Source of the DNA: Propionivibrio dicarboxylicus
Lineage (GTDB): Bacteria > Pseudomonadota > Gammaproteobacteria > Burkholderiales > Rhodocyclaceae
Direction: 5' to 3'
DNA: 64,000 nucleotides
NCBI GenBank assembly: GCA_945902805.1
Contig: CAMDMZ010000021.1
Span: 1-64,000 of the forward strand
In this document: positions 43,624 to 52,909 of the stretch, in pieces
Layout of the letters: each line of letters opens with the position of its first letter
Position numbering within the stretch: the stretch's first letter is position 1
The notes under the pieces: model-generated
Seen by the model: only the letters and a program-made list of their open reading frames with translations
Database searches by the model: none
Told to the model about the DNA's origin: nothing
Program-made: the position numbers and the translations under genes

Positions 43624-45807
43624 ATGACTAAGCGCGACTTGACCTTTTTGCGCGTGAACTACCTGCGCGGCCCCAATATCTGGACCTATCGACCGGTAAT
43701 CGAAGCCTGGGTCGATATCGGCGAATTCGAACAGCAACCGTCGAACACCTTGCCCGGTTTCAACGAACGCCTGATTGCCCTGCTGCCCGGGCTTGATAAG
43801 CATCGCTGCGGCGTAGGCGAGCCGGGCGGCTTCATCCTGCGTTTGCGCGAGGGCACCTGGCTCGGCCATGTGCTGGAGCACGTGACCATCGAATTGCAGA
43901 ACCTGGCCGGTAGCCAGGTCGGATTCGGCAAGGCGCGGCAAACGGCGGAAGGCAGCGGTATTTACAAGGTCGCCGTGCGAACGCGCGACGAGAGAGTCGG
44001 ACGCGCGGCGATAGCTATTGGCCGCGAACTGATCCTGGCGGCGGTGGACGATCGCCCGTTCGATCTGGCCAAAAATGTCGCCGAGTTGCGCGATCTGGTC
44101 GATCGCCATTGTCTCGGGCCGAGCACGGCGTGCATCGTCGATGCGGCGGGCGAACGCAAGATTCCGTCGATCCGGCTGAATGACGGCAACCTGGTGCAGC
44201 TCGGGTATGGCGTCAAGCAGCGCCGCATCTGGACGGCAGAGACCGATCGCACCTCGGCGATCGCCGAAGGTATTTCACGCGACAAGGATTTGACCAAGTC
44301 GTTGCTGGCATCCTGCGGCGTCCCTGTACCCGGCGGGCAGATCGTCAAAACGGCGGCCGAGGCATGGGACGCGGCCGAAGACATCGGACTGCCGGTGGTG
44401 GTCAAGCCGGTTGACGGCAATCACGGGCGCGGCGTGTCGCTGGAGCTGATCAATCGCCAAGAGGTGGAAGCCGCCTTCGCCCTGGCCGAAAAGGAAGGCA
44501 GCGAGGTTATTGTCGAAAGCTTCATCAAGGGCAATGAACACCGCTTGCTGGTGGTCGGTGGCAAGGTCGTGGCCGCGGCGCACGGCGAGATTGCGGCGGT
44601 GACGGGCGATGGCCGTTCGACCGTGCTGGGACTGATCGATGCCCAGATCAATAGCGATCCACGACGTGGACTGACGGAAGACTTTCCGCTCAATCGGGTG
44701 ACCGTCAGTGAAGATCCTGCGGTCGGGCTCGAACTGGAGCGCCAGGGCTACACGCCGAAATCGGTGCCTGTCGCCGGCGCACGGGTGCTGATCCAGCGCA
44801 ATGGAAATGTCGCCTCCGATTGCACGGACCAGGTTTGCCCTGAGGTGGAGGCCATTGCGGCGCTGGCCGCGCGCGTGGTTGGACTCGATATTGCTGGTGT
44901 CGATGTGGTGGCCGAGGATATATCGCGACCGCTGGAAAGCCAGGGCGGCGCGATTGTCGAGGTCAATGCCGGTCCGGGCCTGCTCATGCACCTGAAACCG
45001 GCGAGCGGCCAGCCGCGTCCGGTCGGGGAGGCGATCGCCCGTGAACTGTTTCCTGTCGGCGAAACCGGACGCATTCCGGTGGTCGGCATCAGTGGCTTGC
45101 GCGGTACGACCCAGATCGCCCGTCTGACAGCGTGGATAGCACAATTGGCTGGCCGTCATGTCGGACTCGCCTGTGCCGATGGCCTGTTTGTCGGTCATCG
45201 CTGTATTGGCAAGCGCGACCCGATCGGCTTTGACGGCGCACAGTCGATTCTGATGAACCGGACCGTCGATACGGTGGTGATTCAGAGCGCGGCTCGCGGC
45301 ATCCTGAGCGATGGCTTGTCCTATGATCGCTGCCAGGTTGGCGTGGTGACGGATGTCAGCGGCGCGGCCGAGCTTGGTGAGTTTTATCTGAGCGACGATG
45401 ACCAGGTATTCAATGTGTTGCGTACCCAGGTGGACGTGGTTTTGCCGGATGGCATGGCCGTGCTCAATGCTGCCGATGCGCGCGTGGTCGAGATGGCTGA
45501 GCTGTGCGATGGCGACGTGATCTTCTACGCCGAGACGGGCGATCAGCCGGTCATCGTCAAACATCGCACCGATGGCGGTCGTGCGGTATTCGAGCGCCAC
45601 GGGCGGATAGTGCTGGCGACTGGCGATAGCGAGACTTTGCTGCGCGCCCTGACGGCACAGGCACCGGGCAGCCCGCACGTGCTTGAGAATCTGCTGGCGG
45701 CCGCTGCAGCGGCCTGGGCGCTTGGTATCGTGCCCGAGCTGATCGGTGCCGGCATCCAAACCTTTGAGGACAGTCTGGCCGCAACGGCCCTGGCTGCTGC
45801 CTCCTGA
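43624..45807 (+). CDS. Cyanophycin synthetase-like protein CphA' (short form)
   Basis: 727-aa homologue of CphA with the same order: N-terminal CphA domain (VNYLRGPNIWTYRPVIEAW), ATP-grasp (VVVKPVDGNHGRGVSLEL, about residue 258), and Mur-ligase-like domain. It differs in two ways. The Mur P-loop is GISGLRGTTQIARL (about residue 486) where CphA has GTNGKTTT, so the ATP-binding lysine is lost. It also ends about 125 residues early and lacks the DYGHNPDAM segment. It probably cannot add arginine by the usual Mur-type reaction, but may add aspartate or act as a CphA partner. Twenty bases separate it from cphA. Confidence 0.9.
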   Translation: MTKRDLTFLRVNYLRGPNIWTYRPVIEAWVDIGEFEQQPSNTLPGFNERLIALLPGLDKHRCGVGEPGGFILRLREGTWLGHVLEHVTIELQNLAGSQVGFGKARQTAEGSGIYKVAVRTRDERVGRAAIAIGRELILAAVDDRPFDLAKNVAELRDLVDRHCLGPSTACIVDAAGERKIPSIRLNDGNLVQLGYGVKQRRIWTAETDRTSAIAEGISRDKDLTKSLLASCGVPVPGGQIVKTAAEAWDAAEDIGLPVVVKPVDGNHGRGVSLELINRQEVEAAFALAEKEGSEVIVESFIKGNEHRLLVVGGKVVAAAHGEIAAVTGDGRSTVLGLIDAQINSDPRRGLTEDFPLNRVTVSEDPAVGLELERQGYTPKSVPVAGARVLIQRNGNVASDCTDQVCPEVEAIAALAARVVGLDIAGVDVVAEDISRPLESQGGAIVEVNAGPGLLMHLKPASGQPRPVGEAIARELFPVGETGRIPVVGISGLRGTTQIARLTAWIAQLAGRHVGLACADGLFVGHRCIGKRDPIGFDGAQSILMNRTVDTVVIQSAARGILSDGLSYDRCQVGVVTDVSGAAELGEFYLSDDDQVFNVLRTQVDVVLPDGMAVLNAADARVVEMAELCDGDVIFYAETGDQPVIVKHRTDGGRAVFERHGRIVLATGDSETLLRALTAQAPGSPHVLENLLAAAAAAWALGIVPELIGAGIQTFEDSLAATALAAAS

Positions 45808-45827
45808 ATCTGACAGGAATTACGTCC

Positions 45828-48395
45828 ATGGAAGTTTCCCGCATCCGGGCATTGCGCGGCCCCAACCTGTGGAGTCGCCAGACCTCGATCGAAGCCATTG
45901 TCAAATGCGTGGCGACCGATTGCAACATTGCTGCGAATGTCGGCCTGGAAGCGCGGCTTCGCGAGCGCTTTCCCGGCCTTGGCCAGTTGCAGCCGAAAGG
46001 GCAGAACGAACCGATGTCGCTGGCGCATGTGATCGCTGCGGCGACATTGAATCTGCAGGTACAGGCTGGCTGCTCGGTCACCTTTTCGCGCACCCAGCGG
46101 ACGCTTGAAAAGGGCGTGTATCAGGTAGTGATCCAGTATTCCGAAGAGGAAGTCGGGCGTCTGGCATTCGATATGGCACAAGAACTGATTGCCGCAGCAA
46201 TGAACGATCAGCCATTCGATGCGGCGGCAGCCATCGCGACATTGCACGAACTTGACGCCGACGTACGCCTTGGCCCATCGACCGGCGCCATCGTCGATGC
46301 CGCAGTGGCACACGGCATTCCCTATCGCCGCCTGACTTCGGGCAGTCTGGTGCAGTTTGGCTGGGGCTCGAAGCAGCGCCGCATCCAGGCCGCCGAAGTG
46401 GATTCAACCAGCGCGATTGCCGAATCTATCGCCCAGGACAAGGACCTGACCAAACGCCTTCTGGCCGCGGCCGGCGTGCCGGTGCCCTACGGTCGGCCGG
46501 TGGATGATGTCGAGGATGCCCTCGCTGCCGCCGAGGAAATCGGCTGGCCGGTGGTGGTCAAGCCGCAAGACGGCAACCAGGGCAAGGGCGTGACGTCGAA
46601 TGTGGTGAGCGAGGAACATTTGCGCACCGTGTATCAGGTGGCCTTGCAGTACAGCGACAACATCCTCGTCGAAAAATACCTGCCGGGCCACGATTTCCGC
46701 TTGTTGGTCGTGGGCGACAAGCTGGTGGCTGCGGCGCGGCGCGATGCACCGCATGTGGTCGGCGACGGCGTGCATACGATTCGCGAACTGGTGGCCGAGG
46801 TGAACAAGGATCCTCGTCGCGGCGATGGTCATGCCACGCCGATGTCGTGGATGCGGATCGACGAGATCGCCATTGCGCGCCTCAAGCTGCACAATTTCAC
46901 GCCGGAATCGATCCCGCCCATGGGCACCCGCGTGATGATGCGTAACAACGCCAATCTTTCCACGGGTGGCACGGCGACCGATGTGACCGACGAAGTGCAT
47001 CCAGATGTGGCAGCGCGTGCCGTGGATGCCGCCTTGACCATCGGTCTCGATATTTGCGGTGTCGATGTGGTGTGCGACAGCGTGGGGCGTCCACTTGAAG
47101 AGCAAAGTGGCGGCATCGTCGAAGTCAATGCCGCACCGGGCTTGCGCATGCACATCTTCCCTTCCTACGGCAAAGGCCGTGCGGTCGGCGAGGCGGTGGT
47201 GGCAACGCTGTACCCGAATGGCGACAACGGGCGCATTCCCGTCATCGCCGTCACCGGCACCAACGGCAAGACGACCACCGTGCGGGTGATCTCGCATCTG
47301 CTGGCAACCAGCGGCTTGCGGGTCGGCATGACCAATACCGATGGCGTGTACATCGGCAAGCGTCAGATCGATAGCGGTGATTGCTCGGGACCGAAGAGCG
47401 CGCGCAATGTGTTGATGAATCCGGATGTCGATGCCGCCGTGTTCGAAACCGCGCGTGGCGGCTTGCTGCGCGAGGGCCTGGCGTTTGATCAGTGCCAGGT
47501 GGCGGTGGTCACCAATCTCGGGCTGGGTGATCACCTCGGTCTCAACTACATCACCACGGTCGATGATCTCGCCGTCTTGAAGCGCGTGATTGTGCAGAAC
47601 GTGGCCAGCGATGGCTACGCCGTTCTCAATGCCGCCGATCCGGTGGTGGTGGCGATGGCGCCGAAATGTACTGGTCATGTTTGTTTCTTTACAGCTGATC
47701 GCGGCTTGCCGATCATGGCCGCGCATCGCGCCCAGGGCCAGCGCGTGGTGTATGTGGCCGACAATGCCATCGTCGCCGAGCAGGGCAGTTTCATCGAGCG
47801 CATTCCCCTGTCCGCGGTACCGATCACCCACAACGGCACGATCGGCTTCCAGGTCGATAACGTAATGGCCGCTGTGGGGGCCGCCTGGTCCGTGGGACTG
47901 GACTGGGACATCATCCGGCGCGGACTGGCTACATTCAATGCCGACCTCGACAACGCGCCGGGACGCTTCAACGTTTTCGATTATCGAGGTGCAACCTTGA
48001 TTGCCGATTACGGCCACAACCCGGATGCCATGGCGGCGCTGGTGGGTGCCGTGAATGCCATGCCGGCAAAGCGCCGCCTGGTCGTCATCAGCGGTGCCGG
48101 CGACCGGCGCGACGAGGACATCCGCCAGCAGACGCAGATCCTCGGCGGTGCCTTCGATGAGGTCCTGCTTTATCAGGACGCCTGTCAACGTGGTCGCGCC
48201 GATGGCGAGGTGCTGGGGCTGTTGCGCGAAGGTCTGACAAATGCGTTTCGGGCCAAGATCGTGGAAGAAATCCACGGTGAGTTCATTGCCATCGATACCG
48301 CGCTGGCCAAATTAAAGCCGGGTGACCTGTGCCTCATCCTGATTGATCAGGTGGAGGAAGCGCTGGCGCATATTGCCAAGCGGGTGGCGGGCTGA
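45828..48395 (+). CDS. cphA: Cyanophycin synthetase
   Basis: Polymerises L-aspartate and L-arginine into multi-L-arginyl-poly-L-aspartate, a nitrogen store in cytoplasmic granules. 855 aa. N-terminal domain (SRIRALRGPNLWSRQTSIEA), ATP-grasp aspartate-adding part (GWPVVVKPQDGNQGKGVTS, about residue 240), then Mur-ligase arginine-adding domain with intact P-loop VTGTNGKTTTVRVI (about 477) and the LIADYGHNPDAMAAL segment (about 725). Arranged cphA'-cphA as in many proteobacteria. Arginine could come from the pathway that includes ArgJ in this window. No cyanophycinase is seen. Confidence 0.96.
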   Translation: MEVSRIRALRGPNLWSRQTSIEAIVKCVATDCNIAANVGLEARLRERFPGLGQLQPKGQNEPMSLAHVIAAATLNLQVQAGCSVTFSRTQRTLEKGVYQVVIQYSEEEVGRLAFDMAQELIAAAMNDQPFDAAAAIATLHELDADVRLGPSTGAIVDAAVAHGIPYRRLTSGSLVQFGWGSKQRRIQAAEVDSTSAIAESIAQDKDLTKRLLAAAGVPVPYGRPVDDVEDALAAAEEIGWPVVVKPQDGNQGKGVTSNVVSEEHLRTVYQVALQYSDNILVEKYLPGHDFRLLVVGDKLVAAARRDAPHVVGDGVHTIRELVAEVNKDPRRGDGHATPMSWMRIDEIAIARLKLHNFTPESIPPMGTRVMMRNNANLSTGGTATDVTDEVHPDVAARAVDAALTIGLDICGVDVVCDSVGRPLEEQSGGIVEVNAAPGLRMHIFPSYGKGRAVGEAVVATLYPNGDNGRIPVIAVTGTNGKTTTVRVISHLLATSGLRVGMTNTDGVYIGKRQIDSGDCSGPKSARNVLMNPDVDAAVFETARGGLLREGLAFDQCQVAVVTNLGLGDHLGLNYITTVDDLAVLKRVIVQNVASDGYAVLNAADPVVVAMAPKCTGHVCFFTADRGLPIMAAHRAQGQRVVYVADNAIVAEQGSFIERIPLSAVPITHNGTIGFQVDNVMAAVGAAWSVGLDWDIIRRGLATFNADLDNAPGRFNVFDYRGATLIADYGHNPDAMAALVGAVNAMPAKRRLVVISGAGDRRDEDIRQQTQILGGAFDEVLLYQDACQRGRADGEVLGLLREGLTNAFRAKIVEEIHGEFIAIDTALAKLKPGDLCLILIDQVEEALAHIAKRVAG

Positions 48396-51083
48396 TTGCC
48401 AAAAATCGGGGATTCCGAATCCTGGCACAGCCTCGCCGCTGAGCGTGTCACCGCCCACCTCGAGGTCGATCCGGCGGTCGGCCTGAGTGACGACGAAGCG
48501 GCCCGTCGTCTGCTCACCTACGGCGAGAATCGTCCCACGGTCAGTGGCGGTCGCAGCATCTTTTCACGCCTCGCCGATCAGGTCATCCAGCCATTGGTAT
48601 TGGTCCTGATCGGCTCCGGAACGATCACGACGTTTCTTGGCGAATGGATCGATGCCAGCGTGATTTTCGGCGTCGTGGTGGTCAATGCCCTGATCGGCTT
48701 CTTTCAGGAAGGCAAGGCCGAGGCGGCGCTGGCAGCGCTGGCGCGCGCGGTTGCGACCGACGTCACTGTCTTGCGCGGTGGCATGCGACGGCGCATGGAT
48801 GCGACCGGCCTGGTACCGGGCGACATTGTCTGGCTGGCCGCTGGCGACAGGATTCCCGCCGATTTGCGTCTGCTCGGTGGCCGCCAGTTGCGCACCGTGG
48901 AAGCCGCACTCACCGGCGAAGCGGCGCCAGTCGATAAACACAGCGAAACCTTGTCCACCGATACGTCTTTGGCGGACCGACGCAACATGGCCTATGCCGG
49001 CACCGCCCTGGTCGCCGGGAGTGGCTACGGTGTGGTGATCGGCACCGGCAACCAGACCGAGACGGGCCGCATCTCGACGCTGATCGCGGCGGCGCCAGAC
49101 ATGGCGACACCGCTCACGCGCAAGATGGCCGAATTTGCCAATCTGCTGCTGTGGGTCATTCTCGGATTGGCGTCGCTGACCATGCTGATCGGCTGGCTGC
49201 GCGGCGGACAGTTGTTCGACCTCTTCATCGCGGCGGTTGCGCTCGCCGTCGGGGCCATTCCCGAAGGTTTGCCGGCGGCGATGACCATCACGCTGGCGAT
49301 TGGCGTGTCACGCATGGCGAAGCGCCGCGCCATTATCCGCCGCTTGCCGGCGGTGGAAACCCTGGGCAGCACCACGGTGATCTGTTCCGACAAAACCGGT
49401 ACCTTGACCGATAACGCGATGACGGTGACCGAACTCTGGGCTGGCGGCACCGCTATCGAGGTAACGGGTCTGGGTTATGTGCCGGATGGAAAAGTCGGCG
49501 CTGGCGAGACGGCGGCGCCACAAATCAATCCCGCATTGCGCGAAACCCTGCTCGCCGGTGTGCTCTGCAACGATGCCACGCTGCGCCATGAAGCGCGCCA
49601 CTGGCACATCACCGGCGATCCGACTGAAGCTGCCTTGCTGGTGGTGGCGCGCAAGTCCGGGCAGGATGAAGGCACGCTGCGCACGCTGTTTCCGCGAACC
49701 GATGAATTGCCGTTTGATGCCACGCGACAAACCATGGCCACGCAACACAGTGTCGAAGGCAATCCGGTGCTGTATCTCAAAGGGGCGCTGGAACGCGTAT
49801 TGCCGGCGTGCCGCACCATGCTTGATGAGCGTGGCAACGAGGTCTTGATTGCGCCGCCCGTGATCGAAGCGATTGGCGACATGATGGCGGCGCGTGGCCT
49901 GCGGGTGCTGGCGCTGGCGCGACGGCCGATGGCAGTGGCTGAGTTGCTGACCGAGGCGACGCCGGCCAGCGGCCTGATTTTTCTCGGTCTCGTCGGCATG
50001 CTTGACCCGCCGCGTCCGCGCGCCATGGCGGCGGTCAAGGCCTGTCATGCGGCCGGCATCAAGGTCAAAATGATCACCGGCGACCATGCCGCTACGGCCA
50101 CCGCAATCGCCGGGAAAATCGGCATCGGACACGCCAAGCAGGCCGCCATTAGCGGGCGCGAACTGGCGCAAATGGACGATGCGGCGTTGCAGGAGGCGGC
50201 ACAGACTCACGATGTCTTTGCCCGCGTCGAACCCGAACAAAAATTGCGTCTGGTGCGTGCGCTGCAAGCACGCGGCGAAGTCGTGGCGATGACGGGTGAC
50301 GGCGTGAATGATGCACCGGCGTTGAAGTCCGCCGACATTGGCATCGCCATGGGCCTTGCCGGCACCGACGTCGCTAAGGAGGCAGCGGCGATGGTGCTGA
50401 CCGATGACAACTTCGCCACCATCGAAGCCGCGATCGAAGAGGGGCGCGGCATCTATGACAATCTGGTGAAGTTCATTACCTGGACCTTGCCGACCAACAT
50501 CGGCGAGGGCCTGGTCATTCTCGCCGCCATTGTTGCCGGTGTCACCTTGCCGATTACTCCGCTGCAGATCCTGTGGATCAACATGACCACCGCCGTCTTG
50601 CTCGGCCTGCCGCTGGCGTTCGAGCCGGCCGAGGCCGGCATCATGCGGCGGCCGCCACGACCGCCGGGGCAAGCGATTCTGGATGCCGTGCTGATCGAGC
50701 GCATCGTATTGGTCGGTGCGCTGATGCTGGCTGGCTCGTTCGGCCTCTTCATGATCGCCCTACAAAATGGTGAAAGCATGGCGGTTGCACGCACCATCGC
50801 GGTCAATGTCTTTGTCGCCATTGAAATTGTTTACCTGTTCAATTGCCGGAGTCTGCGAAAGCCGGCTCTTTCCTTGGCGCCATTTTCCAATCCGTGGGTG
50901 TGGTGGGGCGTCGGCGCGATGGCCGTGCTGCAAGCCGGATTGACCTACTGGGCACCGCTTAACGCGGTGTTCGCTACCGCACCGATCGATGCCAGGGCAT
51001 GGTTGCAAATCGCAGCCGTTGCCACGCTCGCCTTCCTGATTGTCGAAGGCGAGAAATTTGTGCGTCGTCGGCCATCCGTCTAA
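48396..51083 (+). CDS. Cation-translocating P-type ATPase (P2A-like)
   Basis: 895-aa ion pump. Cation_ATPase_N (residues 10-75), actuator TGEAAPVDK (about 172), membrane segment 4 AIPEGLPAAMTITLAIG typical of P2-type Ca2+/Mn2+-like pumps, phosphorylation site CSDKTGTLTDNAM (about 331), hinge GDGVNDAPALKSADIGIAMG (about 634), then six C-terminal spans. No heavy-metal-binding domain. The TTG start directly follows the cphA stop (TGA-TTG), so translation is probably coupled to cphA. A dispersed repeat encodes KVGAGETA in the nucleotide-binding region (about residue 365). The ion is not determined. Confidence 0.92.
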   Translation: MPKIGDSESWHSLAAERVTAHLEVDPAVGLSDDEAARRLLTYGENRPTVSGGRSIFSRLADQVIQPLVLVLIGSGTITTFLGEWIDASVIFGVVVVNALIGFFQEGKAEAALAALARAVATDVTVLRGGMRRRMDATGLVPGDIVWLAAGDRIPADLRLLGGRQLRTVEAALTGEAAPVDKHSETLSTDTSLADRRNMAYAGTALVAGSGYGVVIGTGNQTETGRISTLIAAAPDMATPLTRKMAEFANLLLWVILGLASLTMLIGWLRGGQLFDLFIAAVALAVGAIPEGLPAAMTITLAIGVSRMAKRRAIIRRLPAVETLGSTTVICSDKTGTLTDNAMTVTELWAGGTAIEVTGLGYVPDGKVGAGETAAPQINPALRETLLAGVLCNDATLRHEARHWHITGDPTEAALLVVARKSGQDEGTLRTLFPRTDELPFDATRQTMATQHSVEGNPVLYLKGALERVLPACRTMLDERGNEVLIAPPVIEAIGDMMAARGLRVLALARRPMAVAELLTEATPASGLIFLGLVGMLDPPRPRAMAAVKACHAAGIKVKMITGDHAATATAIAGKIGIGHAKQAAISGRELAQMDDAALQEAAQTHDVFARVEPEQKLRLVRALQARGEVVAMTGDGVNDAPALKSADIGIAMGLAGTDVAKEAAAMVLTDDNFATIEAAIEEGRGIYDNLVKFITWTLPTNIGEGLVILAAIVAGVTLPITPLQILWINMTTAVLLGLPLAFEPAEAGIMRRPPRPPGQAILDAVLIERIVLVGALMLAGSFGLFMIALQNGESMAVARTIAVNVFVAIEIVYLFNCRSLRKPALSLAPFSNPWVWWGVGAMAVLQAGLTYWAPLNAVFATAPIDARAWLQIAAVATLAFLIVEGEKFVRRRPSV
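49490..49514 (-). repeat. Dispersed repeat, copy 9 (inside P-type ATPase)
   Basis: AAAAGTCGGCGCTGGCGAGA then CGGCG on the plus strand; encodes KVGAGETA. Antisense to the repeat orientation. Confidence 0.82.
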
Positions 51084-51117
51084 AGTTACTCGTTCTTTTC
51101 CGCAGTCCAGTCAACTT

Positions 51118-52077
51118 ATGCTCGATACCTTTTCCTTACTGTTGAAAACCGATTTCCCGGCCCTGCAACGGACCCGGCTGGATACCTTGCAGGCCAATCT
51201 GGGCTACCGCTGCAACCAGTCGTGCCTGCATTGTCATGTCGCGGCGAGTCCCAGGCGGACCGAAGAAATGTCATGGGAAGCCATGGAACTTCTATTGCAG
51301 TTTGTCCAGCGGCAAGGTGTTGCCACGCTCGATCTGACCGGTGGCGCACCGGAGCTCAACCCGCATTTTCGTCGTCTCGTACTGGCGGCCCGTGCTCAGG
51401 GATTGAAGGTCATGGATCGTTGTAACCTGACCATCCTGAATGAGCCGGGACAGGAAGGTCTGGCCAATTTTCTCGCGGAAAATGAGGTCGAAATTGTTGC
51501 CTCCATGCCCTGTTATCTTGAAGAGAACGTCAATCGGCAGCGAGGCGACGGCGTGTTCGAGTCGAGCCTCGCCGGCCTGCGCCAGCTAAATGCTCTGGGA
51601 TACGGCGTGACGGGCAGCGGCCGGGTGTTGAACTTGGTCTACAACCCCGCCGGCCCGAGCTTGCCACCTGATCAGGTCAAACTGGAGGTCGCCTACAAGG
51701 AGCAGTTGGCGAGCCGCTACGGCATCGTTTTCAACCAACTCTACGCCCTCGCCAATATGCCAATCCAGCGCTTTGGCAGCCAGCTTGTCGCAAACGACGG
51801 GTTTCACCACTACATGGGTTTGCTCAAGGCGGCGCACCGCGACGACAACCTGGCCGGCGTGATGTGCAAATCCCTGATCTCGGTCAACTGGCAGGGCTTC
51901 GTGTACGACTGCGACTTCAACCAGATGCTTGGCCTGCCCTTGGGCGAGGCGAGTGCTCCGGTGCCGCTGGCGGACTTGTTGGCAACTGAATTCGACGGTC
52001 TGCCCATTCGTGTCGCCGATCACTGCTATGGCTGCACGGCCGGGCAAGGAAGCAGTTGCGGGGGGGCGTTGGGTTAG
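51118..52077 (+). CDS. arsS: Arsenosugar biosynthesis-type radical SAM protein ArsS
   Basis: 319-aa radical SAM enzyme. The cluster motif CNQSCLHCHVAASPRR (CxxxCxxC, about residues 33-40) is followed by DLTGGAPELNPHFRRLV and the family C-terminal domain (DUF3641) with NPAGPSLPPDQVKLE and the cysteine-rich end HCYGCTAGQGSSCGGALG. ArsS is thought to attach the adenosyl moiety to dimethylarsenic in arsenosugar synthesis. All Cys positions at the tail are TGC codons, so it is not a selenoprotein here. I chose ATG 51118; the ORF track extension overlaps the ATPase gene. ArsM is absent from the window. Confidence 0.88.
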   Translation: MLDTFSLLLKTDFPALQRTRLDTLQANLGYRCNQSCLHCHVAASPRRTEEMSWEAMELLLQFVQRQGVATLDLTGGAPELNPHFRRLVLAARAQGLKVMDRCNLTILNEPGQEGLANFLAENEVEIVASMPCYLEENVNRQRGDGVFESSLAGLRQLNALGYGVTGSGRVLNLVYNPAGPSLPPDQVKLEVAYKEQLASRYGIVFNQLYALANMPIQRFGSQLVANDGFHHYMGLLKAAHRDDNLAGVMCKSLISVNWQGFVYDCDFNQMLGLPLGEASAPVPLADLLATEFDGLPIRVADHCYGCTAGQGSSCGGALG

Positions 52078-52157
52078 CATTCCGGCATGGCAGTGGTCGC
52101 CTGACTTCTTGTTGAGTGTCCCGTTACACTTTCGTCTCGTTATCCGAAGGAGAGTTC

Positions 52158-52841
52158 ATGTCCAATCAGATTCTTTCCGGCAAACGGGTGCTCATCACCC
52201 ACGCCGATGCGTTCATGGGGCCTGTCCTGTGTGAGGTGTTCACCAATCACGGTGCCACGGTGATTTCCAGTACTGATCCACTCATCGCTGCCGATGCGCC
52301 GGCTTCCATCATTGCCGACGCGGGGCAGGTTGATGTCCTCGTTGCCAATTTGGCGATACCGGCACCGAGCACTTCGGCCACGGAAGCGTCAGACGAAGAA
52401 TGGGACGATACCTTTGCTGCCCTGGTGAATCCCCTGCCTCGGTTGTTCCGCGCTGTCTTGCCAGCCATGATAGCGAGGCGTGCGGGCAAGATCCTCGTCA
52501 TGGGTAGCGCATCAGCATTGCGCGGGATGAAACGTGCCTCGACCTACAGCGCGGCACGTGGCGCCCAGCTTGCCTATGTGCAGGCGGTTGGCGTGGAGGT
52601 CGCTGCGCACAATGTTCAGGTGAATGCAATCGCGCAGAACTTCGTCGATAACCCGACCTACTTTCCGCCCGAAGTGCAGAGCAATCCAAAGTTTCAGGAG
52701 CGCCTGAAGCGTGAGGTTCCGCTGGGGCGCCTTGTTGGCGCGAAGGAAGACGCTGAATTTGCTGCCTACCTTTGCAGCGAAGCGGCGAACTGCTTTGTCG
52801 GGCAAGTGTTTCCGGTTTGCGGCGGCTGGGTGGTGCGATAG
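52158..52841 (+). CDS. Halohydrin dehalogenase-like short-chain protein
   Basis: 227 aa, SDR fold but with features of halohydrin dehalogenases (haloalcohol to epoxide plus halide, cofactor-free). The NAD loop is replaced by THADAFMG, matching T-x4-F/Y-x-G. The catalytic set is S-x12-Y-x3-R (GSASALRGMKRASTYSAARG), i.e. Arg instead of the SDR Lys. NFVDNPTYFPPEV and LKREVPLGRLV also match these enzymes, as does GQVFPVCGG near the end. Ribosome site GAAGGAGAG before ATG 52158. It sits between arsS and two glycosyltransferases, an unexpected context. Type (HheA-G) cannot be set by eye; substrate unknown. Confidence 0.83.
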   Translation: MSNQILSGKRVLITHADAFMGPVLCEVFTNHGATVISSTDPLIAADAPASIIADAGQVDVLVANLAIPAPSTSATEASDEEWDDTFAALVNPLPRLFRAVLPAMIARRAGKILVMGSASALRGMKRASTYSAARGAQLAYVQAVGVEVAAHNVQVNAIAQNFVDNPTYFPPEVQSNPKFQERLKREVPLGRLVGAKEDAEFAAYLCSEAANCFVGQVFPVCGGWVVR

Positions 52842-52854
52842 CGAACCGGGCAAT

Positions 52855-52877
52855 AAGTCGGTGCTGGCGGGACGGCG
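52855..52877 (-). repeat. Dispersed repeat, copy 10
   Basis: AAGTCGGTGCTGGCGGGACG then GCG on the plus strand, in the gap between the dehalogenase-like gene and the next glycosyltransferase. The A-tail is shortened to two. Confidence 0.82.
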
Positions 52878-52909
52878 CGTTTTTTCAATTGAACTCGGAA
52901 CTCTGAGTC

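Noticed and set aside
44275-45759. 494-aa minus-strand ORF antisense to cphA'
   Set aside because: Same reason: shadow of a clear coding sequence.
46404-48275. 623-aa minus-strand ORF antisense to cphA
   Set aside because: Shadow of cphA in high-GC DNA; composition is His/Arg/Gly-rich without any domain, and cphA is certain.
52020-52077. Selenocysteine in the ArsS tail
   Set aside because: Some ArsS proteins are selenoproteins, but here the tail cysteines are TGC codons and the frame has no internal TGA.
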